Shown: piece after piece, positions 43,181 through 53,374 of the stretch
Layout of the letters: each line of letters begins with the position of its first letter
Position numbering within the stretch: the stretch's first letter is position 1
Assembly: GCF_004342165.1 (NCBI RefSeq)
Contig: NZ_SMAL01000008.1
Coordinates: 58,396 to 122,395 of the forward strand
Source: Natranaerovirga pectinivora
GTDB lineage: Bacteria; Bacillota; Clostridia; Lachnospirales; DSM-24629
Direction of reading: 5' to 3'
Length of the DNA stretch: 64,000 bases
Translations under genes and position numbers: made by a program
The notes under the pieces: model-generated
The model's input: the letters and a program-made list of their open reading frames with translations, nothing else
Database searches by the model: none
Told to the model about the DNA's origin: nothing

Positions 43181-44221
43181 CTAAGCTACAGTCTTTCTAT
43201 TCTTATACAACAACCACAAGAAAAAAGGTACACCAAACAATGAAGTAATAACACCTGTGGTTAGTTCTTTATTAGGCAATACAGAACGGGCAATGGTATC
43301 ACAAATAATCATAAAAACACCACCAAAAACAACGGATAAAGGAAGTAATTTCTTATGAGAAGGACCACTTATAAACCTTGCCATATGGGGTATGATCAAA
43401 CCTACAAAACCAATAATACCACTTGAAGCAACAATTATTGCGGCAACAAGAGATGCTGCCACTAACAAATTCTTCTTAACCTGATCTACATGGACCCCTA
43501 AAGACTTGGCTTGTTCATCACCAATCATTATTAAATCCAGATCCTTAGAATAGTAAAAACTATACAATGTCATGAGTATTACAACCATACCTACAATAAG
43601 AACCTTTTCCCAAGTTGCATTTCTAAAGCTACCCATAGTCCAAAAATACACTTCTTCAACCTTATCTTGATTAAACATCATAATAAGAGAAATCATAGAC
43701 CCAAAAAAAGAGTTAATAGCCAGTCCCGCTAATAATAAGATGGATACTGAAGACTGCCCTTTAATTCTAGAAAGACTAAAAATTAGAAACATAACCAATA
43801 ATGAACCTGCAAAAGCAAACAATCCCATAGCCCCAAAACCTAAAAATCTTATATGGGTATTTAAAATAGCAGCAATGGTTGCACCCATTGCTGCTCCTGA
43901 AGACACGCCAAGTAAATAAGGTTCTGCCATAGGATTGGCAAAAACACCTTGAAAAATTGCCCCTGCACAGGCCAAACCAGCCCCTCCAAAAAGGGCTAAA
44001 ATGATTCTAGGCATTCTTAAATTCATAACAATGGTAAAATGAGAATCCGGTATATGGCTAATATCTATAAAGTTTTTTAAATAGGGCACTCTACTTCCGA
44101 TAATTCTAAAAAAATTAAGGAAATTAATATTGGCGCTACCTAAAGTGCCTGCTACCGTTATGGTTAAAACAAGTACCACTAACGTTAATATAAATTTAGA
44201 TTTATATCCTTTATTTTTCAT
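43181..44221 (-). CDS. btuC: Cobalamin/corrinoid ABC transporter permease
   Basis: FecCD-family permease of about 346 residues with around ten membrane segments. LRMPRIILALFGGAGLACAGAIFQGVFANPMAEPYLLG near residue 75 and GFVGLIIPHMARFISG near 270 are the family signatures. The start is placed at the ATG at 44221, with AAAGGA 9 bases upstream; an earlier ATG is too close to this site. It lies between btuF and btuD with short gaps. Confidence 0.93.
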   Translation of the reverse strand: MKNKGYKSKFILTLVVLVLTITVAGTLGSANINFLNFFRIIGSRVPYLKNFIDISHIPDSHFTIVMNLRMPRIILALFGGAGLACAGAIFQGVFANPMAEPYLLGVSSGAAMGATIAAILNTHIRFLGFGAMGLFAFAGSLLVMFLIFSLSRIKGQSSVSILLLAGLAINSFFGSMISLIMMFNQDKVEEVYFWTMGSFRNATWEKVLIVGMVVILMTLYSFYYSKDLDLIMIGDEQAKSLGVHVDQVKKNLLVAASLVAAIIVASSGIIGFVGLIIPHMARFISGPSHKKLLPLSVVFGGVFMIICDTIARSVLPNKELTTGVITSLFGVPFFLWLLYKNRKTVA

Positions 44222-44259
44222 ATTACCCATTCCTTTATACAATCCCATTAATAATCTAA

Positions 44260-45228
44260 TTAAAATTTATCTGGGTGAAATATTGAAGCAAGTTCTGCTA
44301 TAGCTTCTCTTAATCTAGGCCCTTGTCTATAATAAATATCTTCATTAACTGAATATATTCTTCCTTCATTTAAAGCCGTCAAATCTTTGTACCCTTCTAA
44401 ATCATATAACATATCCACCAAATAATCTGGTGCAATTAAAATATCAGGGTCTTTTTCTACTAATAACTCTACACTATACATCCAATTTTGTCCATCAGCA
44501 GCCACATTATTAGCTCCTGCTAACTCCATCATTTCTCCAATAAAAGTATCTCCTGTTGCCGTTGAATCTCCACTACCTGCCCATACAATAAAATATGCAT
44601 TTGGTTTTTCAAGGGCTTTAGTTGTTTCAATAACATGATTAACTACATTTTCCATATCTGCTATTAAACCTTCAGCTTCTTCTACCCTATTGAACACTTG
44701 GCCTAAAACTGTTATATACTCATAAGTACCTTCAAAAGAGTCATCAAAGTCTAATACTAAAACATTTAATCCTAAGTTCTTAAAAGCATTATAATTGTCT
44801 TCGCCTACCATAGAAGATAAAATAACTAAATCTGGATTAGCTTCAACAACAGACTCAATATTATAATCAAACAATGTACCAAAATCTCTAATCTCTGAAG
44901 CCTCTACTGGATAATTACAAAATGTAGAACGGCCTATTAATTTGTCTCCTACATTAATTTCAAACATGATTTCAGTCGTCTCCGGTGAAAAAGAAATAAC
45001 GGAATTTGGTTCTGACTCAATAACTGTAATCTTCCCGAACTTATTTTCAATTTCTAAAGGATATGTAACCTGAAGATTTACATTATCATCAACTTGATTT
45101 TGATCTTCTAGACCAATAGGTTCAATAGGAGTTGGCTCACTAGGCGCCTCATTTGCAGTACAGCCAGCTAATACTACTAACATTAATACCAATAGAAGTG
45201 TTGTTACATTTTTAAATAAATTTTTCAT
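44260..45228 (-). CDS. btuF: Cobalamin/corrinoid-binding lipoprotein
   Basis: A 322-residue lipoprotein of the BtuF/FhuD class-III binding-protein family. The lipobox VVLAGC ends near residue 23, followed by a short acidic linker. VISFSPETTEIMFEINVGDKLIGRS starts the first lobe, and ANPDLVILSS and EKDPDILIAPDY are typical strands. It is directly controlled by the upstream cobalamin riboswitch, which supports corrinoid binding. Confidence 0.92.
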   Translation of the reverse strand: MKNLFKNVTTLLLVLMLVVLAGCTANEAPSEPTPIEPIGLEDQNQVDDNVNLQVTYPLEIENKFGKITVIESEPNSVISFSPETTEIMFEINVGDKLIGRSTFCNYPVEASEIRDFGTLFDYNIESVVEANPDLVILSSMVGEDNYNAFKNLGLNVLVLDFDDSFEGTYEYITVLGQVFNRVEEAEGLIADMENVVNHVIETTKALEKPNAYFIVWAGSGDSTATGDTFIGEMMELAGANNVAADGQNWMYSVELLVEKDPDILIAPDYLVDMLYDLEGYKDLTALNEGRIYSVNEDIYYRQGPRLREAIAELASIFHPDKF

Positions 45229-45284
45229 TTTGTTACTCCTTATTTTTTTATTTAGAGGGATTTAATACTCTTTAGTTCTCGTGT

Positions 45285-45347
45285 ATTCAAGTGAGCATTC
45301 ACCGGCTGAAAGGAAAAGCAGCCAATATTATTATATATCCCTTGAAT
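45285..45347 (-). ncRNA. Three-way-junction RNA between riboswitch terminator and btuF
   Basis: ATTCAAG/CTTGAAT (45285-45291, 45341-45347) encloses two hairpins, GTGA/TCAC and GGCTG/CAGCC (45304-45323). It lies after the riboswitch terminator and about 55 bases before btuF. It matches no element I know; it may stabilise the mRNA or be a second control step. Confidence 0.5.
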
Positions 45348-45370
45348 CCACAAATCGACTTATTAAGTAT

Positions 45371-45399
45371 AAAAAAACCGTATATATAAATATACGGTT
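45371..45399 (-). terminator. Riboswitch terminator
   Basis: AACCGTATAT (45376-45385) and complement (45390-45399), followed by TTTTTTT on the minus strand. It is the expression platform of the cobalamin riboswitch. Confidence 0.85.
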
Positions 45400-45424
45400 A
45401 TAAAGCATCTCCAATTAACTTGTG

Positions 45425-45610
45425 TGCATATAATACCCGTACCTTCCCTCCGAAAGTCGAATTGCTTATGGCATAAGGCAGTTCTCCTGACTCACATATC
45501 AAACCTACTCTCCACCTTCTCAGGATCACTCCCAATGGTATATGGATTTCGTAATGCTTACAGTAGCGGGGGCTGTAATGGATTCACACCATTTTCCCTT
45601 TTAATCTTTT
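45425..45610 (-). ncRNA. Cobalamin riboswitch
   Basis: On the minus strand in order: GGGAAAATGGTGTGAATCC, ACAGCCCCCGCTACTGT (the B12-box core), and GAGTCAGGAGAACTGCC. These are the conserved blocks of the adenosylcobalamin aptamer. It is followed by a terminator and btuFCD, so transport is shut off when cobalamin is plentiful. Confidence 0.96.
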
Positions 45611-45650
45611 ACAAAAAGAACCTTATACTTTATTCAATTGTACGTGTTTT

Positions 45651-45679
45651 AATATAATCTAATACAGCTAAAATGTCAA
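45651..45679 (-). promoter_or_regulatory. Promoter of the btuFCD transcript
   Basis: TTGACA (plus 45674-45679) and TATATT (45651-45656) spaced 17 bases, upstream of the aptamer. Confidence 0.85.
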
Positions 45680-45685
45680 TAACTT

Positions 45686-46549
45686 TTACTGATCCAAAGA
45701 ATAAGTTGGATCTTCTTCATTGACCTCTTGAGTTATGTATTCTTGAGTTGGGTATTCTTTACTCAGTACAACTTTCATAAACCAAGCTAAGATTACAAAA
45801 GACACCATAACATATATTATCCCAAGAAAACTTGTCATATTCTCATCAATAAAATATCCAATAAACAAACTTACAAAGTTAAAGACAAAATGAAGGAAAA
45901 TAGGCGCCCAAATACTTTTCATTTTTAAATATATCACTGCCAAAACCAACCCTATGACAAATGCATATGACCCTTGAACAATATTTCCATGGATAAAACC
46001 AAATACAAGAGATTGGATTATAACGGCTACCCATACAGGGGTGGATTTCATAAAGTCTTTTAAAATGACACCTCGACAAAGTATTTCTTCGAATATTGGT
46101 GCAATGACAATGACTAAAAACAATGTAATCCATACATTTCCTGATGTTAAGTTTTCTATGACGCCATCGTGCTCTTCTAGGTATCTAGTAATATTAAAAA
46201 ATCTTGGTATAAGCATTAAAGCTACATTTATAAATACATTTAACGCAATACCTATTACAAGTAGATATAATATTTGAGATATATCTAATTTGCTAAAATT
46301 AAGGTACTTAACTAAGGACTTTTCTTTTCTAAAACTAAAGAGAATAAATATAAATAAAAGAGTCACTAAATTAATACCAATAACCATTAAAGCTAAATTG
46401 TTAGAAAGAAAAGCATCTAGTGAATCTACGTCTGTATATCCACCACTAATAGCACCTACTATACCCATAACAAAGGCAACCACAGCAGTTGCTATCATAT
46501 AAAAAAGCCCAATTAACAACAAAAATCCCACTGCTTTTAATAATTTCAT
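45686..46549 (-). CDS. CPBP-family intramembrane glutamic protease
   Basis: A 287-residue membrane protein with about seven segments. The catalytic motifs are APIFEEILCRGVIL (EExxxR) near residue 150 and FGFIHGN (FxxxH) near 190, followed by FLHFVFNFVS. Such proteases are Rce1-like; in bacteria many serve in peptide maturation or immunity, but no bacteriocin gene is nearby. The ATG at 46549 has AGGTGGGG 4-5 bases upstream. Substrate unknown. Confidence 0.9.
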   Translation of the reverse strand: MKLLKAVGFLLLIGLFYMIATAVVAFVMGIVGAISGGYTDVDSLDAFLSNNLALMVIGINLVTLLFIFILFSFRKEKSLVKYLNFSKLDISQILYLLVIGIALNVFINVALMLIPRFFNITRYLEEHDGVIENLTSGNVWITLFLVIVIAPIFEEILCRGVILKDFMKSTPVWVAVIIQSLVFGFIHGNIVQGSYAFVIGLVLAVIYLKMKSIWAPIFLHFVFNFVSLFIGYFIDENMTSFLGIIYVMVSFVILAWFMKVVLSKEYPTQEYITQEVNEEDPTYSLDQ

Positions 46550-46679
46550 AATTCCCCACCTCATATTATATATGTAAATGTAATTTACAAGCTTCCTTAC
46601 ACTGATTTGAAATTACATTTCAATAAATTTTTTGTCTCTAATAAAGCAAAAGTCATTTGTTACGTTACTAGTATAAATC

Positions 46680-48260
46680 TTAATTGAATTCTGGATTTTT
46701 GATACTAAAAGCCGCAGGGACAGATAGCATCAGTGTAATACTTAAATAGATTAATACCACAATTAATAAAGCTATTGTTAAGGAAATATTTAATAACCCA
46801 AAAGCTATGGCAATACTAATACCAGGAATTAAAATAATAATATTAAATATAAATCTAATGAATCCTTTTAACATTTGAGTTTGCGTATTACCAAAAAGCT
46901 TTGAACATATAAGTTCTAAAAATGATTGGATCATTACAAACATAAATAGTATTATGCCACATAAAAACCCGTGAAATATATTTTCATTAAATATAATGGA
47001 AACAACTAAAAAACCTATAAAGCAATCCTTAAATATCTTTATCCCTTCCAATATGGTTAAGTTTATTAATTTCTCAAAGTTATTATCAGGAATCAAATAC
47101 AAATAATGCTTATTTAATTCCGTTTTTCCAACACCTATATTAACTATAATAACTATAAAATATATTAATAGGACTGCCCCAGCTAGAAGCTTTACTGAAG
47201 GTATCTCTTCAACTTGTGGCACTATGGATCCTACAAGAATAAGTGCTGAAATAATAAACAAGCTTTTTATATCAAATAAAAACAGCCCTTTCTTTTTCAT
47301 TTCCAATAATTGTTTCTCCAATATAACTTTTGACTTGGCTTTTTTAAATTGAAATTTTACTTTTCTTGCTTTTTTGTTTTTATACAAATTTTTAAATTGG
47401 TTCCCATCTTTAATTGCAGAAAGAGCTTCCTCGGTTTTTTCTGATTGAGTGATTGCATCTTCAAAAAAATCTGTTGTAGCAAATTTAAAAGAAATTATTA
47501 AAGACGTTGTAACCAATAAAAGAATTAAAGCAAGAGAAATTAAAGTCTCCCATGTAAAACCAAAAGCTACAGAGTCAAAAATACTTCTATACCATCCAAT
47601 TAAAGGGATTTTTAAAAACCAATCACTAGAAGCCCTAGACAACATACCATTTATAGGATCACTGGTACCAAAAGCGCCTAAGATAACGTATCCAATTAAC
47701 GACATAGCTAATGCAATAATCAATGTTTTAAACATTCTTTTTAATTTAGGCAATCTCATGTTAACAATGAAAAGACCTGTACATATAGGAGAAATGGATA
47801 ATGTTAAAACCATCCACGCAAAACCATATAGAAAAAAACCAGAAACTCCTGAATCCAATCCTCCTGTAAAATAGGGGGCTTGAATAACCATAAAAATCAT
47901 AATAATAAATGACTGGGCTGCCTGCCTTAATTGACTAAATAATAATATTTTTGCTGGATGATAAGGTGCCACAAAAATCATATTCACATCTGCCATTCTA
48001 AATGCTGTTGAAATTTTTCCCAAACAGCTGTATAAACTTGGCACAACAGTAAGTATAATCAATCCAAGCATTATACTTTGATACATCTGCAAACTTGTGG
48101 GATTAATACCCTCACCACTTTTTCCTCTATACACTATAATTGCACCATATATCATAAAACCATAAAGCACTAGATACCCTAAAAGCGCTAATTTCTTTTT
48201 GACCAATTGCTTTAAGCCATTCTTAAAACTTTTTCTTAAAATATAAAATAAAGATACCAT
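46680..48260 (-). CDS. ABC exporter membrane protein
   Basis: A 526-residue integral membrane protein with about 12 hydrophobic segments, of the putative ABC-exporter family (PF16949-like, beginning with LRKSFKNGLKQLVKKKLALLG). A long charged loop with EKTEEALSAIKDGNQFKNLYKNKKARK lies in the middle. It follows its ATPase with only one base between stop and start, so they form one transporter. Substrate unknown; export of peptide or drug is usual. Confidence 0.8.
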   Translation of the reverse strand: MVSLFYILRKSFKNGLKQLVKKKLALLGYLVLYGFMIYGAIIVYRGKSGEGINPTSLQMYQSIMLGLIILTVVPSLYSCLGKISTAFRMADVNMIFVAPYHPAKILLFSQLRQAAQSFIIMIFMVIQAPYFTGGLDSGVSGFFLYGFAWMVLTLSISPICTGLFIVNMRLPKLKRMFKTLIIALAMSLIGYVILGAFGTSDPINGMLSRASSDWFLKIPLIGWYRSIFDSVAFGFTWETLISLALILLLVTTSLIISFKFATTDFFEDAITQSEKTEEALSAIKDGNQFKNLYKNKKARKVKFQFKKAKSKVILEKQLLEMKKKGLFLFDIKSLFIISALILVGSIVPQVEEIPSVKLLAGAVLLIYFIVIIVNIGVGKTELNKHYLYLIPDNNFEKLINLTILEGIKIFKDCFIGFLVVSIIFNENIFHGFLCGIILFMFVMIQSFLELICSKLFGNTQTQMLKGFIRFIFNIIILIPGISIAIAFGLLNISLTIALLIVVLIYLSITLMLSVPAAFSIKNPEFN

Positions 48261-48261
48261 A

Positions 48262-48972
48262 CTAAGCTCCCTTCACTTCATCTGTTGCTTCAAAGAAAAT
48301 CTCTTCAAGGGTTCTAGTATTATGAATCAAACTCTCTTTGTTCAAATCTTTCACGACTTCACCTTTGTTCATAATCAATACTCTATCCCAGTACTGTTCT
48401 ACACTATCAATAATATGAGTACTTATAAGAAGAATGCAACCCGCTTCTTTAAGTTCTATAAACACTTTTTTAAGTTCATTAATGGCTTTTGGGTCTAGTC
48501 CGATCATCGGCTCGTCAAACATGATGATCTTTGGCTTTATAAGCAATGCACAGCAAAGACTCACCTTTTGTTGCATACCTTTTGATAACTCTCTTCCTAC
48601 TTTATCTACCTTATCATCTAAATCAAATCTTTTTAATAACTCATTCTTATACCCTTCATAATCCTTTAACTCATAAGCTTTTGCAATAAACTCTAGATGT
48701 TCATTTACCGTTAATAATTCATACAAGGAAGGGGTTTCAGGAACATATCCTAATATTTTTTTAGATTCAATAGACTTATTACTGTGTTCAAAAATATTTA
48801 TCTCTCCAGAAAATTTTAAAAGTCCAGCAATACACTTAATGGTTGTACTTTTTCCTGCACCATTTGGACCAAGAATAATACATATTTCTCCTTCATTAAT
48901 ACTAAATGACATATCATTTACGGCAATGTTTTTACTCCCAAATTTCTTTACTAAATTCTTTACCTCTAACAT
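48262..48972 (-). CDS. ABC exporter ATPase
   Basis: A 236-residue ATPase of the CcmA/ABC-2 type. Walker A GPNGAGKST near residue 37, signature LSKGMQQKVSLCCALL, Walker B IIMFDEPMIGLD and switch His ISTHIID. It lies 26 bases after the HAD gene and next to its membrane partner. Confidence 0.93.
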   Translation of the reverse strand: MLEVKNLVKKFGSKNIAVNDMSFSINEGEICIILGPNGAGKSTTIKCIAGLLKFSGEINIFEHSNKSIESKKILGYVPETPSLYELLTVNEHLEFIAKAYELKDYEGYKNELLKRFDLDDKVDKVGRELSKGMQQKVSLCCALLIKPKIIMFDEPMIGLDPKAINELKKVFIELKEAGCILLISTHIIDSVEQYWDRVLIMNKGEVVKDLNKESLIHNTRTLEEIFFEATDEVKGA

Positions 48973-48998
48973 TTATGCGCTCCATCCTTTATTAAAAT

Positions 48999-49718
48999 TT
49001 ATTGTTCATTCACACTAGGTAAATTGCAAACAAAATTATAAAAATCCTCATACTTCCCACTGTAATCACAAACAACCTCTTCATCTGTTCTATTAATAAT
49101 ACAATCCTCAATCAAATATGTCTTTAACCCTAAACGCCCTGCAATCATATCCTCTTGTACATCGTTTCCAACCATCATACATTCAGATGGCTCCTTATGG
49201 ATGTCTTCTAATATTTCTTTATAATAGTGAATTTGTGGTTTGCAATAACTATTCTCTTCATAAGAAGTAATATAGCTAAATGTATTAGGATCTACATTAG
49301 CCCATCTTACTCTGTGTAAAATAGCTTTTTTAGGAAAAAGTGGATTTGTTGCCAGGACAAGATTATAATTCTTTTCTTTTAATACTTCCAAACTTTTAAT
49401 GATCCATTCATTCTCAGATGCAGAAACTTTTGCTTTTTGAAACCCTTCATCATAAAATTTATCAAATCGCCCTTTATACATCTCTAAATCATCATTAATT
49501 AATTCTCCGAACTTCTCCATAAAAACACTTTCATTGGTTCTTTTTTCTGTGTTCTTAATCATTTCACCTGTAGCAGTCCATATATAATTAATTAAAGTTT
49601 CTTTTTCGATGATATCTGAAAATGCATTTGACATTTCATCAAAATAAATTTTCATAAACAATTCCATATTTAAAGGCAATACTGTACCATCTAAATCAAA
49701 TAAAATAGTATTAATCAT
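48999..49718 (-). CDS. HAD-family hydrolase
   Basis: A 239-residue phosphatase-like protein. Motif I FDLDGTVLP (residues 7-15), motif II LATNPL, motif III Lys within CKPQIHYYKE, and motif IV MVGNDVQEDM are all present. The helical cap is long (about 20-110). Substrate is unknown; many such enzymes clear damaged or sugar phosphates. It is first in the HAD-ATPase-permease unit. Confidence 0.9.
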   Translation of the reverse strand: MINTILFDLDGTVLPLNMELFMKIYFDEMSNAFSDIIEKETLINYIWTATGEMIKNTEKRTNESVFMEKFGELINDDLEMYKGRFDKFYDEGFQKAKVSASENEWIIKSLEVLKEKNYNLVLATNPLFPKKAILHRVRWANVDPNTFSYITSYEENSYCKPQIHYYKEILEDIHKEPSECMMVGNDVQEDMIAGRLGLKTYLIEDCIINRTDEEVVCDYSGKYEDFYNFVCNLPSVNEQ

Positions 49719-49841
49719 ACTTCATCCTCACATTTCAATTATTTTATTATATATATTTTAACATAAGTATTAATTATTTCAATTGTTTAAACAAAATATA
49801 TAAAATATCCTTACTATTTTAACCCAAGCCCATAACTTAAG

Positions 49842-49870
49842 TTGCTGTGGAAAGTAAAAACTGTTATAAT
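49842..49870 (+). promoter_or_regulatory. Promoter of the hybrid kinase operon
   Basis: TTGCTG (49842-49847), 17 bases, TATAAT (49865-49870); 72 bases before the start codon. Confidence 0.8.
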
Positions 49871-49942
49871 ATAAACAAAATCTTTAGTAAAAAATAGTAT
49901 TTTATTGGTACTAATGATATGTTCCAACAGGGAGGTATTCTT

Positions 49943-52900
49943 ATGGGAAACTCTAGTTCTAGAAACACTAGAACTACTCTTGGATTTATAACGCCATTTA
50001 TTTGGGGAGATATTGGCCTTAGTTTTTTCAAGGGAGCCGCAGCCTTTTCATCTGAACAAGATGTAAATTTAATATGTATAATAGGACAAAAACCTAATGA
50101 TCCCACAAACAATAACTTTAGTGCAAATATCATATATGATTTAGTTGACGCTAGAAATGTAGATGGCTTAATTACTTGGGCATCTCATTATGAAGAATTT
50201 TTGACAACTGAGGAAGTAATTGAATTTTTTGCAAAGTTTAAAAACTTACCTGTTATTACAATTGCAAATAAGATTAAAGATTTTCCTGCTGTACTAATGG
50301 ACAATGATGATGGTATCAGTAGCTTAGTTGATCACCTGTATCAAGTTCATGGCTATACCAAAATTGGTTTTGTTCGAGGTCCAGAGTTCCATAATTCTGC
50401 CAAACAAAGATATATGTCTTATATGAAAGCTTTGGAAAGACACAATATACCTATTGATCAACGCCTCATTACTGAACCTAATATCTTCCATGAATCTACT
50501 GGTGTAAAAGCAGTTAAGTATTACCTTGATGAATTAAAATTAGTGCCAAAAGAAGATATTGAAGCAATAATATGTGTTAGTGATTTGGTTGCATTAGGTG
50601 TATCTGATGAACTTAATAAAAGAGAAATCCGTATTCCTTTTGATATTGCTTTAGTTGGATTCAACAATAAAAATGAGAGTAGGATGTGTAATCCTCCAAT
50701 TACGACTATTGACCCACAGTTACTTCGCTATGGTCAGGTAGCTACAGATTTAATTCTTAAGCACCTTAATGGAATAGAGATACCCAATAAAGATAACTAT
50801 ATAAAGAACCACCTTGTCATTAGACACTCTTGTGGTTGTTTAGAACCAAATACACATTGTGTAGATGATCTTGATTCTGAACTATCCTTTATGATTTCAG
50901 ATGATGAGTTAATGGCCATAAAAAATCACTTAACACAAATTGCCTCTTTTACAACTAGTTCTGTGTCCCATTTAAGAATTGGAGACTTAGTAGGTGACTT
51001 TATAAATGATCTTAATGATCCTTCTTCCAATAAATTTATAACAACTTTAGAGAACATTTTGAATATTCTTAAGAAATCAGATGAAGACATCTCAATATTC
51101 CAATTGTTAATCTCTGAAAAAAGAAATTTAATGTTGCCCTATTTAAAAACAAGTAAATTACACCTTAGAGCCTCTGATATATGGAATCAAGCCAGAGTAC
51201 AAATACACCTAGCTTTAGAGTTTTCATTAGCCAATTTTAACATTAAAACCAACAATTTATTATTTTCTCTTCATGCAACCAATCAATCTTTGAATTCTAC
51301 ATATGAGCGAACAGAACTTCTCCTGGCTATTGAAAGATTGCTTGAAGACTTAAAAATTCCTGGATGTTATATATCTTTATACGATGAAAACAAAAAAGAT
51401 TATACCCAAGCCAGATTAATCTTTGCATACAGCAATAATAAAGTAGAGTTTGTTGATTCTGATGGTATTTTATTTGACTCCATTGAGTTATTACCTGAAG
51501 CCTTCAAGCCTCAAGATAGATATACAATGATTCTACACCCTTTGTACTTTAGAGATATGCAACTTGGTTTTGTTCTGTTTGAAGTTGGTCCTTTAGAAAA
51601 AGCAAATTATCATATAATTTGTAGTGAACTAAGTACTGCACTTCATAGAATTTTGATTTTTGAAGCACTAAAAAAGTCAGAAGCAGAAAGAGCAAAATTA
51701 CTTGCAAAATTAGAAGATAAAAACCTAGAATTAGAAAGAAAAATTGAAGAAAGAACTTCTGATATACAAAGAGTAAATGAACAGTTACAAATAGCCATTA
51801 CAGAGGCAAATGCTGCAAATTATGCAAAAAGTCGTTTTCTTGCTAATATGAGTCATGAAATTAGAACACCACTTAACTGTATCATTGGTTTTGTAGAAAT
51901 TCTAAATATTACAAGAAATCATAATGAACAAAAACAATATTTAAGTCTCATTATTGAAGAAAGTGAAAAACTAATTGAGCTTATCAATCAAGTGTTAGAT
52001 ATATCTAAAATTGAATCTGGTAAAATCACCTTACATAACGAGCCTTTTAATCTAAATACCTTACTAGAGTCCATAACATCAACTTATTCCACAATGGCTC
52101 GCAAAAAAGGGTTGGAATACACCTTAACCACTGATGACTCTATTCCAACTACTATTATTGGAGATTCCTTAAGATTAAGACAAGTATTAGTTAATCTAAT
52201 AGGCAATGCCATTAAATTCACTTTAAATGGCAGTATTAATATTACTGTTGAAAAGACCTTAGAATCCAGTACAGAAATAACATTACTATTTAAAATCAAA
52301 GATACTGGAATAGGCATAAAAAAAGATAGACAAAACATGATTTTTGAAGTATTTGAACAAGCTGAAAACAGTACAACTCGCAAATTCGGCGGAACAGGTT
52401 TAGGAACTTCTATTTCAAAACAATTGGTACAACTGATGCATGGTGATATAGGATTAGAAAGTGATGAAAATATCGGTAGTACATTTTGGTTTACTGCTGT
52501 CTTTAAAAAAGCAACTATTATTACCAGACCTATCATACAAAACCTAGAGGATAGTTTTAATACATTAACATTTCCTACTTTTTTAAATAAATTTCGTGTT
52601 TTATTAGTTGAAGATTACCCAACTAATCAAGCATTAGCATTAGCCCATCTCAAAGAACTAAATTGTTATGTAGATGTGGCTGAAAATGGTTTGGTTGCCG
52701 TTAATAAATTCAAAGAAAATCCTTTTGATTTAATTTTAATGGATGTTCAAATGCCTGAAATGGATGGCGTGGAAGCAACAAAGGTTATTCGTAATTTATC
52801 AATTGGCAAAAAAACAAAAATAATTGGTTTAACAGCCAATGCTTTTGAATCTGATGTAGCAAAATATTTGAATGCAGGAATGGATGATGTTATAACCAAA

Positions 52901-53356
52901 CCTTTTAGAAAAATTCCTTTTTTGAATAAAATCATATATTGGTTAACAAACGAAACCCCTGTCCTTAATGTGAAACCTTCAATAGATACAAATATGCCAA
53001 CTTTTGAAACCACCGTTGATAAACCAATTGACCTAGAAAAGCTATTGAGTGAATTTGATGGGGACTATAATTTCTTATATAATATAACAAATAAATTTAC
53101 AAACAATGCAAGAGAACAATTAAGAATTATAGAACAAGCAATCGAAACAGATAACAAAGACCAAGTAATAAGCGTTGCCCATAGAATCAAAGGTGGAGCT
53201 TTAAACTTAGCTGCAGATACCTTTGCTGAATTAGCATCACAACTTGAAACTAAAAGCAAAATTGAAGACCTTGATTTTTCTAAAAACATATTGAATAAGT
53301 TAATAAGTGAATTAAATACCTTAGAAAAATACTTGAAATCAAACTTCAAAAATTAG
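49943..53356 (+). CDS. Cytoplasmic hybrid histidine kinase with LacI-like sensor, receiver and Hpt
   Basis: An 1137-residue multidomain kinase. Residues about 8-290 form a LacI/PBP1-type ligand-binding fold (TLGFITPFIWGDIGLSFFKGA, EAIICVSDLVALGVSDELNKREI, DIALVGFNN) with no helix-turn-helix, signal peptide or membrane segment. A connecting region with a GAF-like part (about 450-570), a coiled coil (about 575-620), HisKA FLANMSHEIRTPLNCI, HATPase, receiver (LILMDVQMPEMDG) and Hpt (VAHRIKGGALNL) follow. It would sense an intracellular sugar-like ligand. The ATG at 49943 has GGGAGG 7 bases upstream. The HD-GYP regulator is 18 bases downstream. Confidence 0.93.
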   Translation: MGNSSSRNTRTTLGFITPFIWGDIGLSFFKGAAAFSSEQDVNLICIIGQKPNDPTNNNFSANIIYDLVDARNVDGLITWASHYEEFLTTEEVIEFFAKFKNLPVITIANKIKDFPAVLMDNDDGISSLVDHLYQVHGYTKIGFVRGPEFHNSAKQRYMSYMKALERHNIPIDQRLITEPNIFHESTGVKAVKYYLDELKLVPKEDIEAIICVSDLVALGVSDELNKREIRIPFDIALVGFNNKNESRMCNPPITTIDPQLLRYGQVATDLILKHLNGIEIPNKDNYIKNHLVIRHSCGCLEPNTHCVDDLDSELSFMISDDELMAIKNHLTQIASFTTSSVSHLRIGDLVGDFINDLNDPSSNKFITTLENILNILKKSDEDISIFQLLISEKRNLMLPYLKTSKLHLRASDIWNQARVQIHLALEFSLANFNIKTNNLLFSLHATNQSLNSTYERTELLLAIERLLEDLKIPGCYISLYDENKKDYTQARLIFAYSNNKVEFVDSDGILFDSIELLPEAFKPQDRYTMILHPLYFRDMQLGFVLFEVGPLEKANYHIICSELSTALHRILIFEALKKSEAERAKLLAKLEDKNLELERKIEERTSDIQRVNEQLQIAITEANAANYAKSRFLANMSHEIRTPLNCIIGFVEILNITRNHNEQKQYLSLIIEESEKLIELINQVLDISKIESGKITLHNEPFNLNTLLESITSTYSTMARKKGLEYTLTTDDSIPTTIIGDSLRLRQVLVNLIGNAIKFTLNGSINITVEKTLESSTEITLLFKIKDTGIGIKKDRQNMIFEVFEQAENSTTRKFGGTGLGTSISKQLVQLMHGDIGLESDENIGSTFWFTAVFKKATIITRPIIQNLEDSFNTLTFPTFLNKFRVLLVEDYPTNQALALAHLKELNCYVDVAENGLVAVNKFKENPFDLILMDVQMPEMDGVEATKVIRNLSIGKKTKIIGLTANAFESDVAKYLNAGMDDVITKPFRKIPFLNKIIYWLTNETPVLNVKPSIDTNMPTFETTVDKPIDLEKLLSEFDGDYNFLYNITNKFTNNAREQLRIIEQAIETDNKDQVISVAHRIKGGALNLAADTFAELASQLETKSKIEDLDFSKNILNKLISELNTLEKYLKSNFKN

Positions 53357-53374
53357 CATTCTGGAGGTGTACAT

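Noticed and set aside
42406..45228. Iron-siderophore transporter
   Set aside because: The proteins alone allow it, but the cobalamin riboswitch in front makes corrinoid uptake the better call.
45686..46549. CPBP protease as part of a bacteriocin or immunity cluster
   Set aside because: No precursor peptide, LanM/LanB or radical-SAM maturation gene was seen around it; the adjacent ABC exporter is a separate unit.
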